The notes below the pieces were generated by a model, which made no database searches, was not told the origin of the DNA, and worked only from the letters and a program-made list of their open reading frames with translations. This document shows, in pieces, positions 17,170-25,904 of a DNA stretch of 64,000 nt (positions within the stretch are counted from its first letter, which is position 1; every line of letters starts with the position of its first letter). The DNA comes from Melioribacteraceae bacterium. GTDB lineage: Bacteria > Bacteroidota > Ignavibacteria > Ignavibacteriales > Melioribacteraceae. The DNA lies in contig JALVFE010000021.1 in NCBI GenBank assembly GCA_027030245.1, forward strand, positions 124,001 through 188,000, in the 5' to 3' direction. The translations under genes and the position numbers were made by a program.

Positions 17170-18435
17170 TTAAAAATTTACCGATAAATTAACAGCGAAT
17201 AAATGTGCAACCGAGTTATATACACCATTCATCGGAGCAACGCTGTCTTCTATACCACTGTAACTTTCGAGCGAATTATCAATTTTTCTCTCGCTGAATC
17301 TCAAGAACATATAAGCCAAATCGAGGGAAAGGTTATCGGCCAGTTTTATTCCCAAACCCGCATTGAAACCCAGTCTGTCTGCATCCGGTAAAGTAGGATC
17401 AACTCTTTCATCTTTTACGGGATTTTTATCATATAAAAATCCTGCTCTCAGTGTCATCATAGATGAAACAACATATTCCGCTCCGAATCGACCGATAAAG
17501 CTATCTTCATAATCTCTTACAGAGCTTGTAACCATCGGTTTACCGGTTTTGCTATCAACAAAATCTTTAAAAGTTATCTCTAGTTTGTCGTAAGTAGACC
17601 ACATAGTAAACTGTAAATCAGCAGATAAAGTTAAATTGTCACTGGGTTTTACTCCAATTCCGAAACTTAATACATCCGGTGCGGTTAAAGGCGCTTCTAT
17701 TTTACCAGTAGGTATTAAACCGTTAAATTGTTTAGGCGCAGTCACCGTTGCATCGCCTTCAAATTTGAAATTTACTCTGCTTTTATATGCGGCGCCGATT
17801 GAAAAATTCTCACTCGGTTTGAACAACAAACCGAAATTAAAGCCTGCTCCACTGCCATTTCCTTCCAGACTAATTTCTGCATCGGCATTAAAAGGACTGA
17901 GATTTTGCATTCTGGAAATTAATACATCTCCCAAAGCATAAGTAAAACCGAATCCTAATGAAAATTGTTTGGAAACCTCATAGGCGGCTACGGCATTAAA
18001 GTAGAAAGTTCTTATTTCGGTTTCTACCGCCATATATTTGCCTACCCAATCGCTAGGCCATTTGGTTCCCAAACCATAAGGGTTATTTACACTGAATCCC
18101 AAATGAAATTTTTCGGACATTTGGTGTGTTACATAAAAATTAATCGGATTGAATATTTGTTTTTCCAATTCCCATTCGGTTATTGCCGGACTTGGTCCTC
18201 TGAAAGTGGATTTCGGAACGATTAATGTAACTCCGGCCATCAGATGGGTGCCGGAAAGTTGCGTTATCCCGGCAGGGTTGAAATAAACTGCCGAGGGGTC
18301 GTTTGCCAAACCTGTAAACGCACCGCCTAATGCCATTGCACGGGCGCTGTGCTCGTTAATTTGAAAACCACTTGCGAACAATTGAGTTGTCGCAAATAGG
18401 ATTCCGAGTATTGTAACATTAATTTTCTTTAACAC
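17170..18435 (-). CDS. FadL/TodX-family outer-membrane transporter
   Basis: 421 residues. A signal peptide (to about residue 21) is followed by the FadL hatch region FQINEHSARAMALGGAFTGL and NDPSAVYFNPAGI, then alternating amphipathic strands of a beta-barrel ending LFAVNLSVNF, with the terminal Phe typical of BAM substrates. The family moves long-chain fatty acids or other hydrophobic compounds across the outer membrane. It is followed by a GDSL-type lipoprotein and preceded by biotin carboxylase/carrier genes, an arrangement that suggests uptake and metabolism of an acyl compound. Confidence 0.9.
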   Translation of the reverse strand: MLKKINVTILGILFATTQLFASGFQINEHSARAMALGGAFTGLANDPSAVYFNPAGITQLSGTHLMAGVTLIVPKSTFRGPSPAITEWELEKQIFNPINFYVTHQMSEKFHLGFSVNNPYGLGTKWPSDWVGKYMAVETEIRTFYFNAVAAYEVSKQFSLGFGFTYALGDVLISRMQNLSPFNADAEISLEGNGSGAGFNFGLLFKPSENFSIGAAYKSRVNFKFEGDATVTAPKQFNGLIPTGKIEAPLTAPDVLSFGIGVKPSDNLTLSADLQFTMWSTYDKLEITFKDFVDSKTGKPMVTSSVRDYEDSFIGRFGAEYVVSSMMTLRAGFLYDKNPVKDERVDPTLPDADRLGFNAGLGIKLADNLSLDLAYMFLRFSERKIDNSLESYSGIEDSVAPMNGVYNSVAHLFAVNLSVNF

Positions 18436-18461
18436 GAATCCTCCTATTTTTGTTGAAATAT

Positions 18462-18962
18462 TTAATTTATTTTTAGAATTAATTCTCCTTTTTCAACCGA
18501 TTTGCCTTCTTCCACAAATATTTTAGCTATCTTTCCCTTATAATGCGAACGTATTTCATTTTCCATTTTCATCGCTTCCAAAATTGCAACCGGTTCGCCT
18601 ACGTTTATTTCTTCCCCTTCGTTCTTTAATATTTTTAACAACAAGCCCGGCATGGGAGCTTTGATTTCCGTAGCCTTTGAGCCGGCATCTTTTTTCTTCA
18701 GTAGAGCATTTATTTTTTCTTCCAGTTCCGTTCTGATTGTGGTTTTAATTCTTTGTCCGTCAACATAAATATAAAAATCGTTTTCATTTATTTCGTCATA
18801 GAAAATTTCATAAATCCTGTTATTAATTTTAAAAATGATTTTGTTCGATTCGTTTTTCAGAATATCGTAAGAAATATCTTTTCCGTTCATGCTCACGGTA
18901 TTTGCATCGCGAATGTTTAATTCGATTTTGGAATTATCGATAGATATAATGTATTTATTCAT
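18462..18962 (-). CDS. Biotin carboxyl carrier protein
   Basis: 166 residues. The C-terminal biotinyl domain (about 98-166) contains EAMKMENE with the biotin-accepting Lys132, preceded by the conserved APMPGLLLK. The N-terminal 90 residues are a beta-rich region as in stand-alone carriers of acyl-CoA or oxaloacetate-type carboxylases, and lack the Ala/Pro linker of AccB. It overlaps the biotin carboxylase gene by eight bases. No carboxyltransferase gene is in the window, so the substrate (acetyl-, propionyl- or another acyl-CoA, or pyruvate) is open. Confidence 0.88.
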   Translation of the reverse strand: MNKYIISIDNSKIELNIRDANTVSMNGKDISYDILKNESNKIIFKINNRIYEIFYDEINENDFYIYVDGQRIKTTIRTELEEKINALLKKKDAGSKATEIKAPMPGLLLKILKNEGEEINVGEPVAILEAMKMENEIRSHYKGKIAKIFVEEGKSVEKGELILKIN

Positions 18963-20460
18963 ATTTCCCCAACAACCAGTTATTCTGACCGTTATGCTTT
19001 ACATCCGCAATAAGTTTATTTTGTTTCCCGCTTTCAATCAATGCTGTGGCAATTGCAGCTAACTCTTTTAACTTCTCATATTTTCCGTTTTTGTATTTTC
19101 CATCTTTAACAAGGGGTAAAAATTCTTTGTCTAAAAAGTTGTTGTCAAAAGTTCCTTCCAAAAAAACTTTATGATTCAATATCCAATCGAAAAGCTCTAT
19201 GTTAGTGGTTACACCTACAATAATATATTCCTCCAACGCTCTTTTCATACGCTCAATTGCTTCAGTTCTGGTACTTCCCCAAGCAATAACTTTGGATAAA
19301 AGCGGATCGTAATAAATCGGCACTTCCGATTCCGAGTCTATTCCCCTGTCAACTCGCACGCCGGGACCGGCTGGAAGCTCATGGAATTTAATTTTTCCGG
19401 TGGAAGGCGCAAAATTATTTTCGATATCTTCGGCATAAACTCTGCACTCTATTGCGTGTCCGTGCATTTTAATATCCCGCTGACGGAATGAAAGTTCGTT
19501 CCCTTCGGCAATGTTAATTTGTTCTTTAACCAAATCCACGCCGGTAATCAATTCTGTTACGGGATGTTCCACTTGCAAGCGTGTATTCATTTCCAAGAAG
19601 TAAAAGTTATGGTCTTTGTCCATTAAAAATTCTATTGTTCCGGCATTATAATAATTACACGCCCTTGCCGCATTAATTGCTGCTTCGGTAATTTTTCTTC
19701 GCACTTCACCGTCGACAAAAACGGAAGGAGCTTCTTCTACTACTTTTTGATGGCGTCTTTGAATGGAACATTCCCTTTCAAACAAGTGAATGTAATTACC
19801 GAATTTATCACCGAGAATTTGCACCTCAATATGTTTTGGATTTTCGATGAATTTTTCCATGTAAATATCCGGACTACCGAAAGCTTTAAGAGATTCGTTT
19901 TGTGCCCGTTCGAGAGCTTCCGGTAATTCGCTTTCCGAATAAACCAATCTCATGCCCTTACCACCGCCTCCGGCAGAGGCTTTCAGCATTACCGGAAAAC
20001 CGATTTTTTTTGCAGTGGCTATTGCATCTTCCACATCGCTTAACTTCTCGGTTGTTCCGGGAACAATCGGGACGTTATTGCTTTCCATCAAACGGCGTGC
20101 TGCGGTTTTGCTGCCCATTAATTCCACCGATTGCGAAGAAGGTCCGATAAAAATTATTCCGGCTTCTTCCACAGCTTTTATAAATTCAGCATTCTCAGAT
20201 AAAAATCCGTATCCCGGGTGAATTGCATCAGCATTAATTTTTTTTGCAAGGTTGATTATTTTTTCGATATTCAAATATGATTCGACAGCAGGTGCGGGTC
20301 CAATCAAATAAGTTTCGTCGGAAAGACGGGCATGCAAAGAAGTTTTGTCCGCTTCGGAGTAAATGGTTGCAGACCGTATTCCCAATTCTTTACAAGCAGC
20401 AATTATACGAACTGCTATTTCACCCCGGTTAACAATTAAAATCTTCTTTATCTTCTGCAT
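18955..20460 (-). CDS. Biotin carboxylase subunit
   Basis: 501 residues, somewhat longer than the 450 of E. coli AccC. ATP-grasp enzyme that carboxylates biotin on the carrier protein. Visible motifs: KILIVNRGEIAVRII at the N-terminus, HPGYGFLSEN, the glycine-rich ASAGGGGKGMR loop, ERECSIQRRHQKV and FLEMNTRLQVEHPVTE. The C-terminal extension of about 50 residues is as in propionyl/acyl-CoA carboxylase alpha chains. Translationally coupled to the carrier gene. Confidence 0.92.
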   Translation of the reverse strand: MQKIKKILIVNRGEIAVRIIAACKELGIRSATIYSEADKTSLHARLSDETYLIGPAPAVESYLNIEKIINLAKKINADAIHPGYGFLSENAEFIKAVEEAGIIFIGPSSQSVELMGSKTAARRLMESNNVPIVPGTTEKLSDVEDAIATAKKIGFPVMLKASAGGGGKGMRLVYSESELPEALERAQNESLKAFGSPDIYMEKFIENPKHIEVQILGDKFGNYIHLFERECSIQRRHQKVVEEAPSVFVDGEVRRKITEAAINAARACNYYNAGTIEFLMDKDHNFYFLEMNTRLQVEHPVTELITGVDLVKEQINIAEGNELSFRQRDIKMHGHAIECRVYAEDIENNFAPSTGKIKFHELPAGPGVRVDRGIDSESEVPIYYDPLLSKVIAWGSTRTEAIERMKRALEEYIIVGVTTNIELFDWILNHKVFLEGTFDNNFLDKEFLPLVKDGKYKNGKYEKLKELAAIATALIESGKQNKLIADVKHNGQNNWLLGKYE

Positions 20461-20567
20461 CCCGTTAAATTTTAATGAAAAATTTTACCAAATAAAGTAT
20501 TGTACAATAAGCATTTTTCAAAATAATATTTCCTTTGAAAAGACGCAAATTGTAAAAAGCTTTCTTT

Positions 20568-22913
20568 TTATTCCTCAAATTCTACGATTGTAACTCCGTC
20601 ACCACCGCTTTCTATATCTGCAAAGTAGAATTTTTTTACTTTGGGATGGTTTTCAAGAACACTTTTTACGAAAGATTTTAATACGCCGGTTCCTTTACCG
20701 TGTAAAATCTCAACGCGTTCAAGATTTGCCGCATAAGCATTATCAAGATACTTGAGCAATTTATGTTCTATGTCTTCCGGTTTTTCTCCCCGGATATCGA
20801 GTCTTAACGTTTCAACTTCCGGGGAATAATTTTTAGTAAGGATTGGTTTTTCTTGTTTGATTTTTTTATCCGGGACCAAACTGTTCAATTTTACTTTAAG
20901 TTTCAAACTGCCGCTTAGCAACAGGGCTATTTGTTTATCTTCGTCAATTTCCAGGATTTCACCGGAAGTTGTAGAATCTTTAATTCTTGCATAATCGCCC
21001 GGTTTAAATTTTTGCGGTTCGCCGGTTGTTTCTTCAACAGCTCTAAAATATTTTTTCTTTTTTTGCTTGAGTTCGGTTAATTTTTGTTTTTCTTCTTTTA
21101 TTACTTTTTTATCGGCAGAACTTTCCCGTATCCGTTTTACGGTTTGCTCGAAACTTTTATTGATTTCGGTAAGGAAACTTTCTGCTTTTGCTTCGGTTTT
21201 TTGCAGAATTTCCTTTTGCTTTTTTTGAAGTTCCTCGATTTTTGATTGATAAAGGTTTGTTAATCCTTTCAGTCTTGTATTTTCAAGTTCAAGTTTCCTT
21301 AATTTCTGAGTAAATTCATTCGATTTTTTCTCGATTTCCAAGAGAAAATCTTCAAGTTTCGATTTATCCGAATCGAGATGATTTCGCGCATCGGAAATAA
21401 TTTCTTTCGATAAACCGATTTTCTTTGCCACTTCGAAAGCGTAGCTAGATCCCGGTAAACCTTGATAAAATTCGTATGTAGGTACCAAATTTTCCGTATC
21501 GAATTTCATAGACGCATTTTGAATTCCATCGAAAGCGGTAGCTAACAATTTTAAATTTCCGTGATGAGTGGTTGCCAACACAGTTGCGCCTATTTCCAGT
21601 AACCTTAACAAAATTGCAGTTGCCAAAGCCGAACCTTCGGCGGGATCGGTTCCGGTACCGATTTCATCCAAAAGTACCAAAGATTCCGCCGATGCATTTT
21701 GGACAATAAAATTTAAATTGGAAAGGTGTGAACTAAAGGTGCTCAAATCATTCTCTATAGATTGCTCATCACCGATATCGATGAATATATCACGAAAAAA
21801 ATGCAGGTTTGTATCAGCATGTGCGGGAATATGAATACCGGATTGTGCCATTGCGATAAGAATTCCGACGGTTTTCAATACTACCGTTTTACCGCCGGCG
21901 TTTGGTCCGGTTATTATAATTATTTTCTCTTTATCAATTGTAAGGTTGAGCGGTACCGTTTTCTCGTGTCCAAGTCTTTTTTTCAGAATAGGATGATAAC
22001 CTTCAATAATTCGAAGCGGTTGAGAATCATCAAACGACGGGAAATTGCCGATAATTTCCAGTGAATATTTTGCTTTGGCAAAAAGCGAATCGAGTTTGGT
22101 AATTATGTTTAACGATTCGGTTAATTCGTAACTCCTTTCCCCGATTATTTTCGTTAAACTTTTAAGAATACGTTCTATTTCCCTTTTTTCGGCAAATTTT
22201 AATGTCAAAATTTCGTTGTTTAGTTCTAATGTTTCCTCCGGTTCAATGTAAACCGTCTGACCCGTTGCAGATTCGGAATGAATAAAACCTTTTACATGCC
22301 GTTTGTGCTCCGCTTTAACCGGGAGCACGATTCTACCGTCGCGTTGTGTCACATATTCTTCTTGAACAAGATACGAATCGCTGAGTTTTTTTAAGATTTT
22401 GCCGACTGTTTTTTTCAGATATTCCTCTTTTTCCCTAATTTCTTTTCTAATCCGTGAAAGTTCCTTGCTTGCGCTATCTATTATTTCGCCGGAAGGACTG
22501 AATACGGAATCTATATGTTTTTCAAAAACTTTATCCACAAATAAATATTGGGCAAGTTTTTTGTTAATGAGTGAATCTTTTAATTCACGGAAAAATGTCC
22601 TAAGCTTTCTCGAAGTTGATGCAAGTTTGGAAACATCCCGGATATTATTGACCGAAAGTACAATTCCTTCTATCCGGCTTTTAACTAAAGTATCATTCAA
22701 ATCCGGCAAATAGGTAAACGGCGGATAGTCTTTTTCTATCAAGATATTTTTTGCGTCCGTAACCAGATTTCCCTCTTCTTTGATTTTATCGAGGGAATCA
22801 AACGGTTTAAGCCCGAGAATTTCTTTTTTACTTTTTTCCGTAGAGGTAAACGAAGAAATGTGTTCTAAAATCTTTTGATATTCAAGTTTTTCCAGTGTTT
22901 GAAGTGAAATCAT
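20568..22913 (-). CDS. mutS2: MutS2 family ATPase/endonuclease
   Basis: 781 residues, full length. It lacks the MutS mismatch-recognition domain. It has a core/lever region (residues 1-300), the MutS-type ATPase with P-loop GPNAGGKT at 336-343 and LLDEIGTGTDPAEG, a long coiled coil (about 510-620), and a C-terminal Smr nuclease domain with RLDIRGEKPEDIE and HGKGTGVL. In other bacteria MutS2 acts on branched DNA to suppress recombination, or on collided ribosomes. This may matter in a genome so rich in repeats. Eight bases upstream of its start is the end of cvpA. Confidence 0.93.
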   Translation of the reverse strand: MISLQTLEKLEYQKILEHISSFTSTEKSKKEILGLKPFDSLDKIKEEGNLVTDAKNILIEKDYPPFTYLPDLNDTLVKSRIEGIVLSVNNIRDVSKLASTSRKLRTFFRELKDSLINKKLAQYLFVDKVFEKHIDSVFSPSGEIIDSASKELSRIRKEIREKEEYLKKTVGKILKKLSDSYLVQEEYVTQRDGRIVLPVKAEHKRHVKGFIHSESATGQTVYIEPEETLELNNEILTLKFAEKREIERILKSLTKIIGERSYELTESLNIITKLDSLFAKAKYSLEIIGNFPSFDDSQPLRIIEGYHPILKKRLGHEKTVPLNLTIDKEKIIIITGPNAGGKTVVLKTVGILIAMAQSGIHIPAHADTNLHFFRDIFIDIGDEQSIENDLSTFSSHLSNLNFIVQNASAESLVLLDEIGTGTDPAEGSALATAILLRLLEIGATVLATTHHGNLKLLATAFDGIQNASMKFDTENLVPTYEFYQGLPGSSYAFEVAKKIGLSKEIISDARNHLDSDKSKLEDFLLEIEKKSNEFTQKLRKLELENTRLKGLTNLYQSKIEELQKKQKEILQKTEAKAESFLTEINKSFEQTVKRIRESSADKKVIKEEKQKLTELKQKKKKYFRAVEETTGEPQKFKPGDYARIKDSTTSGEILEIDEDKQIALLLSGSLKLKVKLNSLVPDKKIKQEKPILTKNYSPEVETLRLDIRGEKPEDIEHKLLKYLDNAYAANLERVEILHGKGTGVLKSFVKSVLENHPKVKKFYFADIESGGDGVTIVEFEE

Positions 22914-22920
22914 TGCTTAT

Positions 22921-23481
22921 TTATTTTGGGGATGATTTTAACGAATCGGAAACAGCGGACGAATCGGGCATATCCGCACTTTCGATATAATCCCGCAGAA
23001 AACCGTTTGCATCAATTCCTTGTCCCAAAACCAAATTAATAATAGAAGGAACAACGGAATAGACGGAGGAATAAAGTACCGAGGCTTCCCTGTCTTCTTC
23101 CGATGGAAATTCAAATATATTTAAGAAAAGAAGAAACAAGCTGGCAAATATCAAAATTTGTAATGTACCGGCAATACCGCCGACAAATTGATTGATAAAA
23201 TTGTTTACTTTGTCTGCAGGATGCAAGATTCTTTTTAAGACTGACGAGAGAAAAATTATTCCCAAGAAAATAATTAATCCGCCAATGATCTGCGCTAAAT
23301 ATTGTTCGCCGTTAAAAACCGGCGTTAAGAATACACTGGCGGGACCGGAAAGCTTAACGGCAAGATAAATTCCGATAACAAAGCCGACCACTCCTATAAT
23401 TTTTCGTATTATTCCGTCTTTGTATCCCAAAATAAAGCCTACCAACAAAATACCGGCCAATATGTAATCGATGTAATTCAT
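22921..23481 (-). CDS. CvpA family membrane protein
   Basis: 186 residues. Four predicted membrane helices (residues about 3-18, 25-45, 65-85, 100-122) with the N-terminal YIDYILAGILLVGFILGYKD pattern of CvpA, then a soluble Ser/Asp-rich tail. In E. coli CvpA is needed for colicin V production and envelope homeostasis; the molecular role is unclear. Its start codon shares a base with the end of the yqeY-like gene, and mutS2 follows eight bases later, a common pairing in bacteria. Confidence 0.85.
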   Translation of the reverse strand: MNYIDYILAGILLVGFILGYKDGIIRKIIGVVGFVIGIYLAVKLSGPASVFLTPVFNGEQYLAQIIGGLIIFLGIIFLSSVLKRILHPADKVNNFINQFVGGIAGTLQILIFASLFLLFLNIFEFPSEEDREASVLYSSVYSVVPSIINLVLGQGIDANGFLRDYIESADMPDSSAVSDSLKSSPK

Positions 23482-23927
23482 TAACTCAAAATTTTTTCTA
23501 CAACTTCCTTGATTGTTTTGCCGTCCGCTTGTCCCTTAAATTTTTTAATCGCTTGAGGCATTAATTTCGGAAAATCGGTTTTATCTTTCGCTCCTATTTC
23601 CGCTGCAAGTTCTTTAATCTTTGCTTCCAGTTCTTCCTTGCTTAGTTGTGCCGGTAAGTAGCTTTGAATTATTTTTAATTCCGCTTCTTCTTTTTCAGCC
23701 AAATCGTTTCTGCCGGCATTTTTATATTGCTCTATTGCTTCTTTTCTTTTTTTCGCAGCAGTGGAAAGTAGATTTATTTCGTCTTCGGGCGAAAGTTCTT
23801 TATCTTTACCGCTTTTTTCAAATTCGAGAATTAACGCTCTTATCGAGCGAATTGTTTCCAATTTAATTTTGTCTTTTTCTTTTAGTGCGGATTTCAAATC
23901 TTCGTTTATTTTGTCTTTTAATTTCAT
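23481..23927 (-). CDS. GatB/YqeY domain protein
   Basis: 148 residues, usual length. It is recognised by KDKINEDLKSALKEKDKIKLETIRS at the N-terminus (only its first part is diagnostic), the Lys/Glu-rich helices, the SYLPAQLSKEELEAKI motif and GQADGKTIKEVVEKIL at the end. The family resembles the tRNA-binding tail of GatB but has no settled function. It is the first gene of the yqeY-cvpA-mutS2 operon, just downstream of a strong terminator that closes the ExbBD operon. Confidence 0.88.
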   Translation of the reverse strand: MKLKDKINEDLKSALKEKDKIKLETIRSIRALILEFEKSGKDKELSPEDEINLLSTAAKKRKEAIEQYKNAGRNDLAEKEEAELKIIQSYLPAQLSKEELEAKIKELAAEIGAKDKTDFPKLMPQAIKKFKGQADGKTIKEVVEKILS

Positions 23928-23942
23928 AATTTAGCCTCGTAT

Positions 23943-23980
23943 AAATAAAAAAAGCAGGTTACTAAAAATAATAACCTGCT
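23943..23980 (-). terminator. Intrinsic terminator after the ExbB-ExbD-ExbD operon
   Basis: Stem AGCAGGTTA / TAACCTGCT (23953-23961 and 23972-23980). Read on the minus strand it is followed by TTTTTTTATTTAT. It lies 22 bases after the last ExbD gene. Confidence 0.9.
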
Positions 23981-24002
23981 GTTAATTATTCCAAAACAAC
24001 TG

Positions 24003-24416
24003 TTATTCCTTCATTCTGGCAGAATAATTTATTCTTCTTGCGTCCGCCTTTCTCAATGCTTGTTGAATGTCGGTAACCAATCCCATGTTAGTATTTTTAT
24101 CGATTCGAAGGGATACGATAACGTTCGGCAGTGCCACTCTTTTCTTATACATAATATCTTGGATATCTTTCAGTTGTACAATTGCATCGTCAATTTGAAT
24201 TCTACCGTTTTTGCCGACATATATATAAGATATCAATCTTTTGTTTTCAATTTTTTCGATTGCTTTAGCCTCGGGAAGAGTAAAGGAAACGTAAACTTCT
24301 TGTTCCCTCAAAGTTGTAGCAACCATGAAAAACAAAAGAAGCATAAAAATGATATCGGGCATCGAAGAAGTCGGAATGCCTTGTTTAGTAGCTGCTCTTT
24401 TCTTTTGAAATTTCAT
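24003..24416 (-). CDS. ExbD/TolR-type biopolymer transport protein (second copy)
   Basis: 137 residues. One N-terminal membrane helix (residues about 20-38, MPDIIFMLLLFFMVATTL) carrying the essential Asp in the helix, and a periplasmic ExbD domain. It works with the ExbB-type channel encoded upstream to convert proton-motive force into movement of a TonB- or TolA-like partner. It is 15 bp downstream of a longer ExbD paralogue, so the motor may be built with two different ExbD chains. No tonB gene is in the window. Confidence 0.88.
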   Translation of the reverse strand: MKFQKKRAATKQGIPTSSMPDIIFMLLLFFMVATTLREQEVYVSFTLPEAKAIEKIENKRLISYIYVGKNGRIQIDDAIVQLKDIQDIMYKKRVALPNVIVSLRIDKNTNMGLVTDIQQALRKADARRINYSARMKE

Positions 24417-24431
24417 TAATACCTCAATAAA

Positions 24432-24971
24432 CTATTTTATTTGCTCTGGTTCGGCAATTGAAATAATAATTGGAATTTTTTCACGCAGTTCTTTTACTTG
24501 TTCATCGGTCAAATCTTTTACTTTCTTACCCCAATGGTTAAGCGCATATTCTTCTCTTACTTGAAAATAAGCGCTTTTAACCTCATCGAGGGCTTGAATA
24601 TATAAATTATAGTTTGTTTTTCTGTCCGTTTTAATTGAAACAACCAGCTTTTTGTTTTTCGGCAGATCAATTTTGCTTTTAATTCTTTCCACCAAATTAT
24701 CTTTTATTTGAGGAATAGCAATAATTTCCCCGTTCAAAAGAACATCACCGTTTTCATTAATTAACAATGCTGCCAATCTATCTTTTGAAAGCGGAGCGAG
24801 TTCTTGCTCTTCCGGCGGAATATATTCGGGTAAGGTTAAACCTATTCCCGTATCAACATCGATAACCGTGGAAACAAGAAAAAACAAAAGCAGCAAAAAA
24901 GTAATATCTGCCATGGAAGCTGTTGAAAATTCGCCGGCGCCTTCTCTTTTTCTTCTTTTTAAACTTACCAT
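24432..24971 (-). CDS. ExbD/TolR-type biopolymer transport protein (first copy)
   Basis: 179 residues. The helix STASMADITFLLLLFFLVST carries the conserved membrane Asp. The periplasmic domain is longer than in the paralogue that follows (EEYALNHWGKKVKDLTDEQ region near 130-160), and such extensions are common in Bacteroidota-type ExbD pairs. It is 28 bp downstream of the ExbB-like gene. Confidence 0.88.
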   Translation of the reverse strand: MVSLKRRKREGAGEFSTASMADITFLLLLFFLVSTVIDVDTGIGLTLPEYIPPEEQELAPLSKDRLAALLINENGDVLLNGEIIAIPQIKDNLVERIKSKIDLPKNKKLVVSIKTDRKTNYNLYIQALDEVKSAYFQVREEYALNHWGKKVKDLTDEQVKELREKIPIIISIAEPEQIK

Positions 24972-24999
24972 TTCAAAAACTCTACAAGTTATTTAGAAA

Positions 25000-25695
25000 T
25001 TATTTTTGTTTTTGCAATTCGTATAACGTGTCGATTAATTCGATAGAACTTTCTTCCATGTCTCCAACCAACTTATCGATTTTAGCTACGAAATAATTAT
25101 AGAAGAATTGAAGAATCATAGCCACAATCAAACCAAACAAAGTTGTCAACATCGCTATTGAAATACCGTTAGCAACAATTGCGGGAGACATTTGGTTAGC
25201 CGAAGCGATATCTTCGAAGGCAACGATCATACCTTGAACCGTTCCGGTAAAACCAAGCATGGGCGCCAAACTAATAAACAAAGAAATCCAAACCAGACCT
25301 CTTTCCAAGAAGCTCATTTCGATAGCGCCGTAAGCCATAATAGCTTTCTCAGCAGCTTCGATTCCTTCGTCGGCTCTTAAAAGACCGGCATGGAATACGG
25401 ATGCGATTGAACCTCTGGAGTTTTCGCATAATTTGATTGCTTCGGGAACGCCGCCGTTCTTTAAAGCATCTTTAACTTGTACGATGAATTTTTTCGTGTT
25501 TACGCTTGCTCTCGAAAGGGTCCAGAATCTTTCTATAGAAAATGCGAGCCCTAATATCAAACAGAAAAGAATAGGCCACATGAATCCGCCGCCTTGTACG
25601 AATTTTTCTTGCAAGTAACTTAATGCTCCTCCGCTGTTTGATTCAACTTGAGCAATAACTTCATAAATAAATCCCAGAATTGCTAATAATTGCAT
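25000..25695 (-). CDS. MotA/TolQ/ExbB proton channel protein
   Basis: 231 residues. A periplasmic N-terminus, a first membrane helix (about 36-56, FMWPILFCLILGLAFSIERF), a cytoplasmic loop, and a helix pair (about 130-150 and 175-200) with APMLGFTGTVQGMI and NGISIAMLTTLFGLIVAM. This is the channel ring of a TonB/Tol-type energiser. First gene of the three-gene operon. The start ATG is preceded by GGAGGATATTTCAA on the minus strand, a good ribosome-binding site. Confidence 0.92.
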   Translation of the reverse strand: MQLLAILGFIYEVIAQVESNSGGALSYLQEKFVQGGGFMWPILFCLILGLAFSIERFWTLSRASVNTKKFIVQVKDALKNGGVPEAIKLCENSRGSIASVFHAGLLRADEGIEAAEKAIMAYGAIEMSFLERGLVWISLFISLAPMLGFTGTVQGMIVAFEDIASANQMSPAIVANGISIAMLTTLFGLIVAMILQFFYNYFVAKIDKLVGDMEESSIELIDTLYELQKQK

Positions 25696-25904
25696 TTGAA
25701 ATATCCTCCGATGAATTTATTGTAATTAATTATTTTCCGATAATCAGAAAAATAAACTGAGTAACGTTAAGGATTTAATAAAAAAAAGTCAATAAGTAAA
25801 TTTATTTAATCCCCTTGCATAAGTTTACAGATTTTTTAGAAGATTAATCCGATAGATTAGACCATAAAATACGAAAATTCTCAATAAATAAAAACGGATA
25901 TATT

